Of a stretch of 64,000 nucleotides of DNA, positions 45,088 through 54,310 are shown in pieces; positions within the stretch are counted from its first letter, which is position 1, and each line of letters begins with the position of its first letter. This DNA comes from Shimia sp. SK013 (GTDB taxonomy: Bacteria > Pseudomonadota > Alphaproteobacteria > Rhodobacterales > Rhodobacteraceae). The notes below the pieces were generated by a model. That model was not told the origin of the DNA. It saw only the letters and a list, made by a program, of their open reading frames with translations, and ran no database searches. The stretch covers positions 1 through 64,000 of the forward strand of contig NZ_LAJH01000005.1 in NCBI RefSeq assembly GCF_001292625.1, in the 5' to 3' direction. Position numbers and translations under genes: made by a program.

Positions 45088-45720
45088 ATGACGAGTGCAG
45101 CGAATTTTTGGGACAAACAGGCGCGTGGCTATGCCGAACGGCCGATCGATGATGTGCCAGCGTATGAATACACGCTGGGGCGCACGCGCAGCTATTTGAA
45201 AGACAGCGACCACGCCCTTGAGCTTGGCGCAGGCACGGGCAGCACGGCAATCACGCTGGCGGACGGGGTGAAACACATCACGGCGACCGACATATCCGGC
45301 GAGATGCTGGACATCGGGCGCGAACGCGCGATTGAGGCCGGCGTCAGCAACATCAGCTTTGCCAACGCGGCGGCGTCCACTGCGCCGGAGGGCCCGTTTG
45401 ATGTGGTGCTGGCACACAACCTTTTGCATTTGGTGGATGATCTGGACGCGGATCTGGCCGACATCGCGTGGCGTGTGAAATCCGGCGGGCTGTTCATTTC
45501 CAAGACGCCTTGTATCGCGGAGCCTGGTTTGGGTGTGAAATTTGGCCTGATGAAGCTGGCGATTCCTTTGTTGCAGTGGATTGGCAAAGCGCCGTTTGTG
45601 CGTTTTCTGGGCGTAAGTGAGCTTGAAAATATGATCTCTAACGCGGGGTTTGAGATCGTGGAAACCGGCAATTATCCGGTGCGACCACCAAGCCGTTACA
45701 TCGTGGCGCGCAAACTCTGA
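45088..45720 (+). CDS. Class I SAM-dependent methyltransferase
   Basis: This 210-residue protein has the SAM-binding motif I ALELGAGTGSTAI, a DISGEMLD post-I acidic loop, and VVLAHNLLHLVDDL. The C-terminal hydrophobic segment around LMKLAIPLLQWIGKAP may cap the substrate. ATG 45088 has AAGGAGAGAG upstream. The methyl acceptor is unknown. It is divergent from the LysR-type gene. Confidence 0.9.
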   Translation: MTSAANFWDKQARGYAERPIDDVPAYEYTLGRTRSYLKDSDHALELGAGTGSTAITLADGVKHITATDISGEMLDIGRERAIEAGVSNISFANAAASTAPEGPFDVVLAHNLLHLVDDLDADLADIAWRVKSGGLFISKTPCIAEPGLGVKFGLMKLAIPLLQWIGKAPFVRFLGVSELENMISNAGFEIVETGNYPVRPPSRYIVARKL

Positions 45721-45799
45721 AACTGCTTCAGGTCGGTTCGCGATTGGCGCGGGCCCCACAAGGCGCTATCACCTCTTCAAATCCAAAAGGAGAGTTTTC

Positions 45800-46246
45800 A
45801 TGACCCTGAGTGTTTATTTGAGTGGCGAGATTCACACCGACTGGCGCGAGCAAATCATTGTAGCCTGCGAAGGGCTGGATGTGGTGTTTGACAGTCCGGT
45901 GACAGATCACGCGGCAAGCGACGATTGCGGCGTGGCGATCATGGGCGCTGAGGACAACAAATTCTGGCACGACCACAAAGGCGCCAAGCTGAATGCGATC
46001 CGCACGCGGCGCGGGGTCGAGATGGCGGACGTGGTCGTGGTGCGCTTTGGCGAGAAATACAAACAGTGGAATGCGGCGTTTGACGCGGGCTATGCCAGCG
46101 CGCTTGGCAAAAGCATCATCGTGGTCAGCCAGCCGGAGCATCAGCACGCCCTGAAAGAAGTACACGCGGCTGCGTTGGCCGTCACGGATGAGCCAAAGGC
46201 CGTGGCCGAGATGCTGCGCTATGTTTTGACGGCGCAACTGCCCTAG
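45800..46246 (+). CDS. YtoQ family protein
   Basis: This 148-residue protein begins MTLSVYLSGEIHTDWREQI and has the family's DDCGVAIMGAEDNKFWHDHK and ALGKSIIVVSQPEHQHALKE. YtoQ proteins have a nucleoside-2-deoxyribosyltransferase-like fold; a role in nucleotide or base handling is inferred from the fold only. A good AAGGAGAG lies upstream of ATG 45800. An intergenic repeat starts at its stop codon. Confidence 0.9.
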   Translation: MTLSVYLSGEIHTDWREQIIVACEGLDVVFDSPVTDHAASDDCGVAIMGAEDNKFWHDHKGAKLNAIRTRRGVEMADVVVVRFGEKYKQWNAAFDAGYASALGKSIIVVSQPEHQHALKEVHAAALAVTDEPKAVAEMLRYVLTAQLP

Positions 46247-46325
46247 GCTTTTTTTGTTCTAAAAATACCTTCGGGGGTGGCTTGTGCTTGCGCAAGTATG
46301 GGGGCAGACAGCCCCCTTTTCTCAC
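46241..46325. repeat. Dispersed 3'-end repeat, copy A
   Basis: From the last codons of YtoQ it reads CCCTAGGCTTTTTTTGTTC then AAAAATACCTTC and GGGGG, followed by short GC-rich hairpins (GGGGGCagacaGCCCCC). Copy B at 62566 has the same layout after another gene's TAG stop. Likely a terminator-linked repeat of this genome. Confidence 0.6.
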
Positions 46326-46333
46326 GTCTCGGG

Positions 46334-47032
46334 TTAAGGGCGCGGTGGGATGTTGCGGCCTTTTTGAACCGCAGGGCGCGCCATAAAGCGGTCGACGTAT
46401 GCCGCCACATTGGGGAAATCGTCAAAACCCACCAAGGGTTTCGCGCCGTAGAAATCCAGCGCCCCGATCCAAGGGGCGAGCGCGATGTCGGCAATAGAGA
46501 AGTCGCCTGCGATCCAGTCCTGACCTTCTAGCTGTTTCTCCATCACGCCGAGCAGGCGCTTGGCCTCGTTAACATAGCGCTCGCGCGGGCGGGGGTCTTC
46601 GATCTCGGATCCCGCGAACTTCACGAAAAAACCCATCTGGCCAAACATCGGGCCAACGCCGCCCATCTGGAACATCAGCCATTGGATGATCTGCGCCTTT
46701 TCAGCGGCTGAGTTGCCCAGCAGTTTGCCGGCTTTCTCTGCCAGATAAATCAGGATCGCGCCGCTTTCAAAAAGCGTCACCATCTCGCCGTCCGGTCCGT
46801 TTGGGTCGATGATCGCAGGGATCTTGTTGTTGGGATTCAGCGCGAGAAACTCGGGGCTTTTCACGTCGGCATCTGACAATGTCACCAGATGCGCCTCGTA
46901 AGGCAGGCCAAGCTCTTCAAGGGCAATGGACGCTTTCACGCCGTTGGGTGTGGGAAAGGAATAAAGCTGGATCGCATCGGGGGTGTCGGCGGGCCAGCGG
47001 GTGTTGATCGGGTGGTTGGTGACGTTGGTCAT
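46334..47032 (-). CDS. Glutathione S-transferase family protein (YfcG/YghU type)
   Basis: This 232-residue protein has a thioredoxin-like N-domain (IQLYSFPTPNGVKASIALEE) and the GST substrate features NPNNKIPAIIDPNG, VTLFESGAILIYLAE, and an all-helical C-domain with the DFSIADIALAPW N-cap. The sequence belongs to the Nu-class disulfide-bond oxidoreductases rather than detoxifying GSTs. It resembles, and is shorter than, the paralogue at 56116-56985. It is divergent from mscL. Confidence 0.9.
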   Translation of the reverse strand: MTNVTNHPINTRWPADTPDAIQLYSFPTPNGVKASIALEELGLPYEAHLVTLSDADVKSPEFLALNPNNKIPAIIDPNGPDGEMVTLFESGAILIYLAEKAGKLLGNSAAEKAQIIQWLMFQMGGVGPMFGQMGFFVKFAGSEIEDPRPRERYVNEAKRLLGVMEKQLEGQDWIAGDFSIADIALAPWIGALDFYGAKPLVGFDDFPNVAAYVDRFMARPAVQKGRNIPPRP

Positions 47033-47178
47033 GTCTTCTCCTGTCGCGTGTATGGGGAAGATAAGGGCTTTTTCCCCTAAAACCACATGGCTATCCGTGC
47101 GAATCCGAACATGTTAATGTTCGCGCGCGCAGCCAAGCAAAAGCAATAAGCGCGCATACAGGGAAGGAAACGAAGACA

Positions 47179-47613
47179 ATGATGCAAGAATTCAAGGATT
47201 TCATTGCCAAGGGCAATGTGATGGATATGGCCGTTGGGATCATCATCGGCGCAGCGTTCACCGCGATTGTGAAATCGATGGTGGGCGATTTGATCAACCC
47301 GTTTGTGGGTCTGTTCATGGGCGGTGTGGATTTCACCAACATGTATGTGGTTCTCGCCGGTGAGGTGGCCGAAGGCGCCAGCCTTGAGGCCGCACGTGAA
47401 GCAGGCGCCGCGGTGTTTGCCTGGGGTTCTTTTGTGATGGCGATCATCAACTTCCTGATCATCGCATTCGTGGTGTTCATGCTGGTGCGCTATGTGAACA
47501 AGGTCAAAGAAGCGGCTGCCAAAGCCGAAGAAGAGGCGCCGGCCGAGGAGGCACCCGCAGGACCGAGCGAGCTGGATGTGCTGCTTGAGATCCGGGACGC
47601 GGTGAGCAAATAA
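47179..47613 (+). CDS. mscL: Large-conductance mechanosensitive channel
   Basis: This 144-residue protein has two membrane helices and the conserved [20 protein letters not shown] and [20 protein letters not shown] of MscL. The pentameric pore opens under high membrane tension and protects against hypo-osmotic shock. It has an Ala/Glu-rich C-terminal tail. A mechanosensitive MscS-type gene follows after about 110 bp in the same direction. Confidence 0.97.
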   Translation: MMQEFKDFIAKGNVMDMAVGIIIGAAFTAIVKSMVGDLINPFVGLFMGGVDFTNMYVVLAGEVAEGASLEAAREAGAAVFAWGSFVMAIINFLIIAFVVFMLVRYVNKVKEAAAKAEEEAPAEEAPAGPSELDVLLEIRDAVSK

Positions 47614-47725
47614 GGCGGTTTTCGTCAGACCATGGCGGTTGGGGCTTGCGCCCGGCCGCCATGTTTCGTTTTAGGGGCGGCAAATGTGATGGTTTGCCTA
47701 CGGAGAATGACAGGTGGAGACAGTT

Positions 47726-48520
47726 ATGGAACAAGTTGCGAGCTTTGGCCCGCTGGTGATGGCAGCAGCCAAGGCACTGGTGGTGCTGGTGATCGGCTGG
47801 ATTGTAGCCGGTTGGGTGAGTTCTGTGGTGCGCAAGCGGGTGAATGCGTCGCCCGAGATCGACAATACGTTGGGCAACTTTGCTGCCAGCGTAGTGCGCT
47901 GGGTGATCCTGCTGATGGTGCTGGTTGCCATTCTGGGCATCTTTGGCATCGAAGCGACCTCGCTTGTGGCGATGATGGGCGCGGCAACGCTGGCCATTGG
48001 CCTGGCGCTGCAAGGCACACTGAGCGATCTGGCGGCTGGGTTTATGCTGATCCTGTTCCGGCCTTATAAGCTGGGTCAATATGTGGACATCGGCGGTACA
48101 GCGGGCACCGTGGTGGACTTGAACCTGTTTGTGACCGAGTTGAAAACGCCGGACAATGTGCAGATCATTGTGCCAAACGGTCAAGCTTGGGGCGCGGTCA
48201 TCACCAACTTTTCCGCGCACGACACACGGCGTGTGGATGTGGTCTTTGGCATCGACTATGGCGATGACATCGAGACAGCACGCGAGATTATTCTGGCCTG
48301 TGCAAACAAAGACGATCGGGTTCTAAAAGACCCTGAGGCTTGGGCGCGCGTAACCAATCTGGGCGACAGTTCGGTCGACATTACAGCGCGGATCTGGTGT
48401 CAGGCAGACGATTTTTGGGAGCTGAAATTCGGCTTTACCCAAGCGGTCAAGGAAGCCTTTGACGCGGGTGGGATTTCGATACCTTACCCGCATACGGTGG
48501 AGATCAAACGCGAGGCGTAA
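47726..48520 (+). CDS. Small-conductance mechanosensitive channel (MscS family)
   Basis: This 264-residue protein is of minimal MscS size. It has three N-terminal helices ending in the pore helix TLAIGLALQGTLSDLAAGFM, the beta domain FRPYKLGQYVDIGGTAGTV with VPNGQAWGAVITNFSAHDTR, and a C-terminal alpha-beta domain. It acts with mscL in osmotic release. I use ATG 47726, preceded by AGGTGGAG; a GTG four codons earlier is possible. Confidence 0.94.
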   Translation: MEQVASFGPLVMAAAKALVVLVIGWIVAGWVSSVVRKRVNASPEIDNTLGNFAASVVRWVILLMVLVAILGIFGIEATSLVAMMGAATLAIGLALQGTLSDLAAGFMLILFRPYKLGQYVDIGGTAGTVVDLNLFVTELKTPDNVQIIVPNGQAWGAVITNFSAHDTRRVDVVFGIDYGDDIETAREIILACANKDDRVLKDPEAWARVTNLGDSSVDITARIWCQADDFWELKFGFTQAVKEAFDAGGISIPYPHTVEIKREA

Positions 48521-48550
48521 ACGTGCCGCTTGCAGCGGGGCAATTGGAAC

Positions 48551-48588
48551 AGGCGGCAGCGGTAAAACGGTGCCGCCTATTTTGTTAT
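48551..48588 (+). terminator. Intrinsic terminator of mscS-type gene
   Basis: AGGCGGCA pairs with TGCCGCCT across a 12-nt loop and is followed by ATTTTGTTATT, 31 bp after the stop. Confidence 0.75.
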
Positions 48589-48762
48589 TGACCCTGTTTT
48601 TGATCACAAATCAGGGAGCTGTATCGCGTCGGCATTACGTCGGTATTGCGGCGGTGCGAATTTGGCACGGGCGCGGGTTACCCGACCGAGCGGTGCGGTG
48701 CGTGTCGCGTAGGGGGTGCGACCTGCATCAACGCGTCGCGGCAGCTGTTTGCGAAAGTATGC

Positions 48763-48791
48763 GTTACCGGGCGAATTTCCCGCCCGGTAAC
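48763..48791 (-). terminator. Hairpin after the PKD-like membrane protein
   Basis: GTTACCGGGC and GCCCGGTAAC form a perfect 10-bp stem with a 9-nt loop, 13 bp after the gene's stop on the minus strand. There is no T-run behind it, so termination is possible but unproven. Confidence 0.5.
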
Positions 48792-48803
48792 TGCGGTGCT
48801 GCC

Positions 48804-50615
48804 TCAGGCGTTACACTGCGCAGACATTCCGGCCAACACGGCCGAGATCAGTGCGACAATCCAAGGTATCGCGGCCCAGACACAGATCTTGATCACCGGG
48901 ATTAGTGGCGCATAAGAGAAAAGTGTCACGGTCAGTGTTGTCAGGACCAACGCTAGCATGCTGACAGCGAAACATTTCCCGGGTTTGCAGTTTTTGATCC
49001 AAGAGATGAAGGCGGCCAGAAAGGCGATGAGGAACCCGAGAATAACAAACCACCACCACCATTTTCCGCTGCAGCAGCCGATGCATTCTGTGGCGCTGCA
49101 CATCCAACTGAAGGGTGGGAACTGCAAGGGCCATTTCCCAACGCCGAAGTAGAGTGCTGTGAAGAAACTGGTCAAACTCGCCATCCATGCGGAGAGCAGC
49201 CAGAAGCATTTGTCAAACTTGCGACGCGGGCAATCGAAAATCCAGCCGACCAGCAGACAGGTCAGGAACGCGAAGGCAACGATGGCAAGCGCGGTAATCC
49301 ACAGCCAGTCAACTTGCAGGGATTTGCAAATCAAAAGGGCCAGATACAGCGTGACCATGCTTGCTGCGATGGCCATCGCAAGCGGCACCAGCCAGATTGG
49401 ACAACAGGAGCTGCTGCAGTCGGGGGTGACAAAGTCCTGATCCAAAGTCTGCGTGCAGGGGCCCGGCCCGACCACTGTTACCGACACGCTTGTGCTGTCG
49501 CCTATGGTTTCATCGCGAGTGAGAGAATTGGCATTGCCGGGCACAGGTGCGCCGTTGATCTGCCAGCTGAAATTTGTCGGTGTGCCACCGGAGGATGTCA
49601 CCGAGTAGGTGGCTTGACGCTGGTTTTCCTTGCACTCGGAGTACGTGACTTTCAACTCCGATGTGGGGCAAACACTGCAATTCTCGATCAGGACCGATAC
49701 GCCGGCAGAGGGCACGCAATCGTTGCTTTCGCAAACCATCACGACGCTGACCTGGTAGGGTTCGACCGTGCCGTCAGGCAGCACAGGAGAATTGGCGGCA
49801 TAGGTGTGCGAGGTGGTCAACGTCGGTGTCACGGCGCTGTTGCCATCGCCAAAACTCCAGTGAAAGACGCAATCCTCGGGGTGGTCGTCTCCGCTGAAGG
49901 CGGCGGAGCAATTTGCAACGTCTACGTTCAGGTCGAAAGTGGTGAGACACTCCGCGCACGGTGGAATGAAGGGCAGGACGACAATAATCGGCGGGCATCC
50001 AAAAAACTCGCCGTTTTCGTCCTTTGTCCAGATCACAAGTTCCGGCTGGTGTCCGAATGGCGGACTGGCCGGAAAGTCGGCGGAGACCGGTTCGTCCGGA
50101 AGGTTGTTCGGAGAAGGGTAGCAGAAATTCTGGATGTTCACATTGGTGGCGGCCGGACCCCAGATGTAATCCAGACAGACGGTTGAACCGGTGGGGTTCT
50201 TGACCTCTATCTTGAAAGACAGACGGGCGGTCGTCTCGTTGAGACATACGATGTCGTAATTCGGAATTTCACCGCTGTCGCCTTCGACATTCACAATCGG
50301 ACAGCGGGTGCACTCCAACGCAGCAACGGTGACTTCGTCGCCGCAGGTTGGGTCGGCAAGGCAGTGCGCTGTGACGGTAACTGCGCTGCCACATCGGCAA
50401 TTCGAGAGAAAACTGACGTACCAAAGTCCGCCGCTGATTTCGGATGTAGTGGTCGTATGGCTTTCGTTGGCACACTGCAACGTCACCTCGACACTTTGTC
50501 CGGTATCTTGGTTCTCTTCGCAGTCTGAGACGGTTCCAATCACGGAAATTCTTTGTGGAACGCCATTGTCATCAGGGGACAGCCCGGTGACCTTAAGGAT
50601 TTGAATATTGCACAT
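48804..50615 (-). CDS. Cysteine-rich PKD-like protein with C-terminal membrane domain, unknown function
   Basis: I cannot assign this 603-residue protein to a named family. The N-terminal ~420 residues are beta-rich and contain over 25 cysteines, many close-spaced (CRCGS, ECTRCP, CAECL). One PKD-like repeat shows in CVFHWSFGDGNSAVTPTLTT, and an Ig-like FSWQINGAPVPGN follows. Around residue 420 begins a set of about five hydrophobic helices (WLVPLAMAIAASMVTLYLAL and on) with Cys-rich loops. There is no N-terminal signal, so how the Cys-rich part reaches the outside is unclear; the cysteines suggest disulfides. It is monocistronic, flanked by unrelated genes. Confidence 0.8.
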   Translation of the reverse strand: MCNIQILKVTGLSPDDNGVPQRISVIGTVSDCEENQDTGQSVEVTLQCANESHTTTTSEISGGLWYVSFLSNCRCGSAVTVTAHCLADPTCGDEVTVAALECTRCPIVNVEGDSGEIPNYDIVCLNETTARLSFKIEVKNPTGSTVCLDYIWGPAATNVNIQNFCYPSPNNLPDEPVSADFPASPPFGHQPELVIWTKDENGEFFGCPPIIVVLPFIPPCAECLTTFDLNVDVANCSAAFSGDDHPEDCVFHWSFGDGNSAVTPTLTTSHTYAANSPVLPDGTVEPYQVSVVMVCESNDCVPSAGVSVLIENCSVCPTSELKVTYSECKENQRQATYSVTSSGGTPTNFSWQINGAPVPGNANSLTRDETIGDSTSVSVTVVGPGPCTQTLDQDFVTPDCSSSCCPIWLVPLAMAIAASMVTLYLALLICKSLQVDWLWITALAIVAFAFLTCLLVGWIFDCPRRKFDKCFWLLSAWMASLTSFFTALYFGVGKWPLQFPPFSWMCSATECIGCCSGKWWWWFVILGFLIAFLAAFISWIKNCKPGKCFAVSMLALVLTTLTVTLFSYAPLIPVIKICVWAAIPWIVALISAVLAGMSAQCNA

Positions 50616-50968
50616 GGCAAATCTCCCTATTGGTGGCTTGAAAAGTGATTTTGGTATGCCCCAAAGTCTGGCGCAAAATCGGTTTTATGACAACTGACGC
50701 GGGTGGTGTGGATAAATCATACATGCATTCAGAGTGTTAGAGGGGCTTCGATCTAGAGGGGTTGGCTTGGTGAGGGGGGCTGAATGGCGGCTTTGAGGCG
50801 TCAAGGGCCAAGGAGAAGGCTTTGTGAGAAATGGCAGTTTTTGGTGCCTCATGGCGTTGGAAAACGCCTTGGTAAAGTCGTTTCAGAGCGTGTGATTGCA
50901 GGCTGGTTTAAGCCAACAAAAAAGGCGCCCCTGATCGGAGCGCCTTGGTGTCTAGGAGATAGAGGACG
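50616..50968. other. Intergenic region with the ald terminator
   Basis: These 353 bp hold the probable promoter of the minus-strand PKD-like gene at the left and the ald terminator at the right. No credible gene is present; the open frame at 50784-51032 is Arg/Gly-rich and has no family features. Confidence 0.5.
50918..50946 (-). terminator. Intrinsic terminator of ald
   Basis: On the minus strand AAGGCGCTCC pairs with GGGGCGCCTT around a short loop, followed by TTTTGTTGG, 23 bp after the ald stop. Confidence 0.85.
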
Positions 50969-52087
50969 TCAGCTTTTGAGCGCCAGAGATGGCGAGATCA
51001 CGTCGATGCCGAGAGCTTTGCCCACCGCATAATACGTCAGCTGACCCGCATGAACGTTCAGACCGTTCAGAAGGTGTGGATCGTCTTCGCAGGCTTGTTT
51101 CCAACCTTTGTTGGCGAGGTTCAGCAGGAAGGGCAGCGTGGCGTTGCCAAGCGCCTGTGTCGACGTCCGTGCGACCGCGCCGGGCATGTTGGCGACGCAG
51201 TAGTGCATGATGCCGTCGACCTCGTAGATCGGGTCGGCGTGGGTGGTCGCGCGGGAGGTTTCAAAGCAGCCGCCTTGGTCAATCGCCACGTCCACCAGCG
51301 CGGCGCCGGGCTTCATTTCGGACAATTGCGCGCGGGTGATAAGTTTGGGCGCCGCAGCACCGGGGATCAGCACAGCGCCAATCACCAAGTCGGCCACGCG
51401 GACCAGTTCAGCGGTGGCGCCAGCGGTGGAGTACTGGTTTTTGAAGGTGCCAGCAAAGACGTCATCCAAATAGCGCAGACGGGGCAGGGAACGGTCCAGA
51501 ACGGTTACATCCGCGCCCATGCCCGCGGCGATTTTTGCCGCGTGGGTGCCAACAACCCCGCCGCCGATCACCACAACTTTGGCTGGGGCCACACCCGGTA
51601 CGCCGCCCATTAGAACGCCGCGACCGCCGTTGGCCTTTTGCAAGGTCCAGGCGCCAACTTGTGGCGCAAGGCGTCCGGCGACTTCGGACATCGGCGCCAG
51701 CAGGGGCAGGCCGCCGCGGTCGTCGGTCACGGTTTCATAAGCAATCGCGGTGCAGCCGGACGCCAATAGGTCTTTGGTCTGTTCAGGGTCGGGAGCGAGG
51801 TGCAGATAGGTAAAGAGCAGCTGGCCCTCGCGCAGCATTTTGCGCTCACCGGCTTGGGGCTCTTTGACCTTCACGATCATGTCGGCCTGCGCAAAGACTT
51901 CGGCGGCGGTGCCGATGATGGTTGCACCGGCGGCGGCGTAGTCTTCATCGGTAAAACCAGCCCCGTTGCCAGCGCCAGATTGTATGAGCACATCATGCCC
52001 GTGTGCCACGGCTTCGCGTGCGGCGTCGGGGGTCATACCAACGCGGAATTCTTGAGGTTTGATTTCTGTGGGGCAGCCGATCTTCAT
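50969..52087 (-). CDS. ald: Alanine dehydrogenase
   Basis: This 372-residue enzyme begins MKIGCPTEIKPQEFRVGMTP. It has the substrate Lys in IVKVKEPQAGE, the His in LFTYLHLAPD, and the NAD site VVVIGGGVVGTHAAKIAAGM. It oxidises L-alanine to pyruvate and ammonia with NAD. It is divergent from an Lrp-type gene whose 138-bp shared promoter region carries a 17-bp palindrome. The ribosome site AGGAGAG precedes ATG 52087. Confidence 0.96.
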   Translation of the reverse strand: MKIGCPTEIKPQEFRVGMTPDAAREAVAHGHDVLIQSGAGNGAGFTDEDYAAAGATIIGTAAEVFAQADMIVKVKEPQAGERKMLREGQLLFTYLHLAPDPEQTKDLLASGCTAIAYETVTDDRGGLPLLAPMSEVAGRLAPQVGAWTLQKANGGRGVLMGGVPGVAPAKVVVIGGGVVGTHAAKIAAGMGADVTVLDRSLPRLRYLDDVFAGTFKNQYSTAGATAELVRVADLVIGAVLIPGAAAPKLITRAQLSEMKPGAALVDVAIDQGGCFETSRATTHADPIYEVDGIMHYCVANMPGAVARTSTQALGNATLPFLLNLANKGWKQACEDDPHLLNGLNVHAGQLTYYAVGKALGIDVISPSLALKS

Positions 52088-52173
52088 GTCGCTCTCCTAG
52101 TGTGACTCTGAGTAAAAGGTAGGAACGCGCGCTTGGGATGTGCTTGATTTTTAGGCAGTTTGGGAACTTGGCT

Positions 52174-52190
52174 TTCGAAGATTCTTCGAA
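52174..52190. promoter_or_regulatory. 17-bp palindrome in ald/lrp promoter region
   Basis: TTCGAAGATTCTTCGAA lies 35 bp before the Lrp-type gene and 87 bp before ald. It is the exact complement of the site at 24620-24636 upstream of mcl1/dgcN. As the Lrp gene and its likely target ald flank it, it is a good candidate for that regulator's operator. Confidence 0.65.
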
Positions 52191-52224
52191 TATGAGAGAC
52201 AGAGGCGCAAGGAGTCACCACACT

Positions 52225-52683
52225 ATGTCCATTGATCAAACGGATCGTCGGATTCTGGCGGTGCTGCAAAAGCAGGGTCGGATTTCCAATGCGGAGCTAT
52301 CTGAGCGGGTGAACCTGTCGGCGTCTGCGTGTCATCGGCGGGTGCATCGGTTGGAGGCAGATGGCTACATTCGCGATTATGTTGCGTTGCTGGATCCGCG
52401 CAAAATGGATGTACCAACCACGGTATTTGTGGAGATCACTTTGTCTGGGCAGGCGGATGAAGTGCTGGAGGCCTTTGAGAAGGCTGTGGCACGCATTCCG
52501 GATGTGCTGGAGTGCCATCTGATGGCAGGCACGGCGGATTACATCCTGAAAGTTGTGGCCGAAAATACGGATGATTTTGCGCGTATTCACCGCCAACATC
52601 TGGCGCGGCTGCCTGGTGTGGCACAGATGCAATCGAGTTTTGCGCTGCGCACTGTGTTTAAGACGACGGCCTTGCCAGTGTGA
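52225..52683 (+). CDS. Lrp/AsnC-family regulator of alanine dehydrogenase (AldR-like)
   Basis: This 152-residue protein has an Lrp HTH (NAELSERVNLSASACHRRVH) and a RAM ligand domain (VARIPDVLECHLMAGTADY). It starts MSIDQTDRRILAVLQ at 52225 with CAAGGAG 8 nt upstream. It is divergent from ald and thus probably activates ald in response to alanine, as for AldR-type regulators. A GMC oxidoreductase gene follows by 52 bp and may share its transcript. Confidence 0.93.
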   Translation: MSIDQTDRRILAVLQKQGRISNAELSERVNLSASACHRRVHRLEADGYIRDYVALLDPRKMDVPTTVFVEITLSGQADEVLEAFEKAVARIPDVLECHLMAGTADYILKVVAENTDDFARIHRQHLARLPGVAQMQSSFALRTVFKTTALPV

Positions 52684-52735
52684 GGCAAGAGCGAAGAAAA
52701 GAAAAAGCGCGGTAGAGCGTGTAGGGGGAAGCACA

Positions 52736-54310
52736 ATGGATTGGGACCACATTGTAGTGGGCGCGGGCAGTGCGGGCTGTGTTGTTGCGGCGCGGCTGGC
52801 GGAAGGTGGGCGCAAGGTCTTGCTGTTGGAGGCAGGCGGGCGCGACACCTATCATTGGATCCACATCCCGATGGGCTATCTGTATTGCATCGGCAATCCG
52901 CGCACCGACTGGATGTATAAAACGGCGCCGGATGCGGGGCTGAACGGGCGGCAACTGATCTATCCGCGTGGCAAGGTTTTGGGGGGCTGCTCGTCGATCA
53001 ACGGCATGCTGTATCTGCGGGGGCAGGCGGCGGATTATGACGGATGGCGGCAAATGGGTCTGCCCGGATGGGGCTGGGATGATGTGCTGCCGCTTTTCAA
53101 AAAGTCCGAAGATTACATGGACGGGCCAAGCGAGATGCATGGCGTGGGCGGCGAATGGCACGTGAATGATCAGCGCCTGCATTGGGATGTGCTGGACGAC
53201 TGGATGGCGGCGGCAGAAGCGGCGGGCGTGCCACGTACGGATGATTTTAACACCGGCGACAACGAGGGCGTCGGCTATTTCAAAGTGAACCAGAAGAACG
53301 GCTGGCGTTGGAACACGGCAAAGGCGTTTTTGCGCCCTGCCAAGCAGCGGTTGAAGGTTGAAACCCAGGCGCATACCACGCGACTTCTGATCGAAGCCGG
53401 GCGCGTTGTTGGTGTAGAGTATCGTCAGAACGGCGTGCTGAAGCAGGCGCGTTGCGGGGGCGAAGTCGTGCTGTCTGCGGGCGCGGTGAATTCGCCGCAG
53501 ATTTTGCAGTTGTCCGGGGTCGGGCCGGGCGAGGTGTTGCGGCAGCATGGCGTCGCGGTACAGCATGAGATGCCCGGGATCGGAGCCAACTTGCAGGATC
53601 ATTTGCAACTGCGTTGTGCGTGGAAATTGCAAGATGCCAAGACGCTGAACACTATGTCGGCAAGCCTGTGGGGCAAAGCCAAGATCGGGATGGAATATCT
53701 GGCGCGGCGCACAGGGCCGATGTCGATGTCGCCGAGCCAATTGGGGGCGTTCACCAAGTCACGGCCTGATCTGGCGACGCCGGATCTTGAGTATCACGTG
53801 CAACCGTTGTCGCTGGAGGCGTTCGGGCAGCCGCTGCATGATTTTCCCGCCATCACCGCGAGCGTGTGCAATCTGCGGCCCGAAAGCCGCGGGCATGTGC
53901 GGATTGTGTCCCCGAACCCAGAGGACGCGCCCGTGATCGCGCCGAATTATCTGGCGACCGAGGGGGATCGGGCCGTGGCAGTTGCCGCGCTTCGGCAGGC
54001 GCGATCCATTATGGCGCAGGGTCCGATGGCAAAGTATCAGCCGGAAGAGATGAAGCCAGGCATCACGGCGCAGGATGAGGCGGAGCTGGCCCGTGCAGCG
54101 GGCGATATCGGCACGACGATCTTTCACCCCGTTGGCACCGTGCGGATGGGCAGCGATGCGGCGGCACCTTTGGATGGCGAGTTGCGGTTGCGCGGATTGG
54201 CTGGCCTGCGGGTGGTGGACGCGTCTGTCATGCCGGCAATCACCTCGGGCAACACCAACGCGCCCAGCATTATGATCGGTGAGAAAGCGGCGGAGATGAT
54301 GTTGGCCTAG
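52736..54310 (+). CDS. GMC-family flavin oxidoreductase (choline/alcohol dehydrogenase-like)
   Basis: This 524-residue protein has the FAD-binding VVGAGSAGCVVAARLAEGG at the start, the GMC signature 1 PRGKVLGGCSSINGMLYLRG, signature 2 GAVNSPQILQLSGVGPGEVL and the catalytic His/Asn pair near HPVGTVRMG and NTNAPSIMIGEKAAE. The family oxidises choline or other alcohols to aldehydes. No betB or betI is nearby, so the substrate is open. The start MDWDHIVVGAG at 52736 has AGGGGGAAG upstream. Confidence 0.93.
   Translation: MDWDHIVVGAGSAGCVVAARLAEGGRKVLLLEAGGRDTYHWIHIPMGYLYCIGNPRTDWMYKTAPDAGLNGRQLIYPRGKVLGGCSSINGMLYLRGQAADYDGWRQMGLPGWGWDDVLPLFKKSEDYMDGPSEMHGVGGEWHVNDQRLHWDVLDDWMAAAEAAGVPRTDDFNTGDNEGVGYFKVNQKNGWRWNTAKAFLRPAKQRLKVETQAHTTRLLIEAGRVVGVEYRQNGVLKQARCGGEVVLSAGAVNSPQILQLSGVGPGEVLRQHGVAVQHEMPGIGANLQDHLQLRCAWKLQDAKTLNTMSASLWGKAKIGMEYLARRTGPMSMSPSQLGAFTKSRPDLATPDLEYHVQPLSLEAFGQPLHDFPAITASVCNLRPESRGHVRIVSPNPEDAPVIAPNYLATEGDRAVAVAALRQARSIMAQGPMAKYQPEEMKPGITAQDEAELARAAGDIGTTIFHPVGTVRMGSDAAAPLDGELRLRGLAGLRVVDASVMPAITSGNTNAPSIMIGEKAAEMMLA

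Noticed and set aside
49314-50186. A 290-residue plus-strand frame
   Set aside because: It is antisense to the PKD-like gene. The minus-strand protein has membrane helices and paired cysteines; the plus frame has compositional shadow character.
52658-53740. A 360-residue minus-strand frame
   Set aside because: Antisense to the GMC oxidoreductase, which has complete FAD and GMC motifs.
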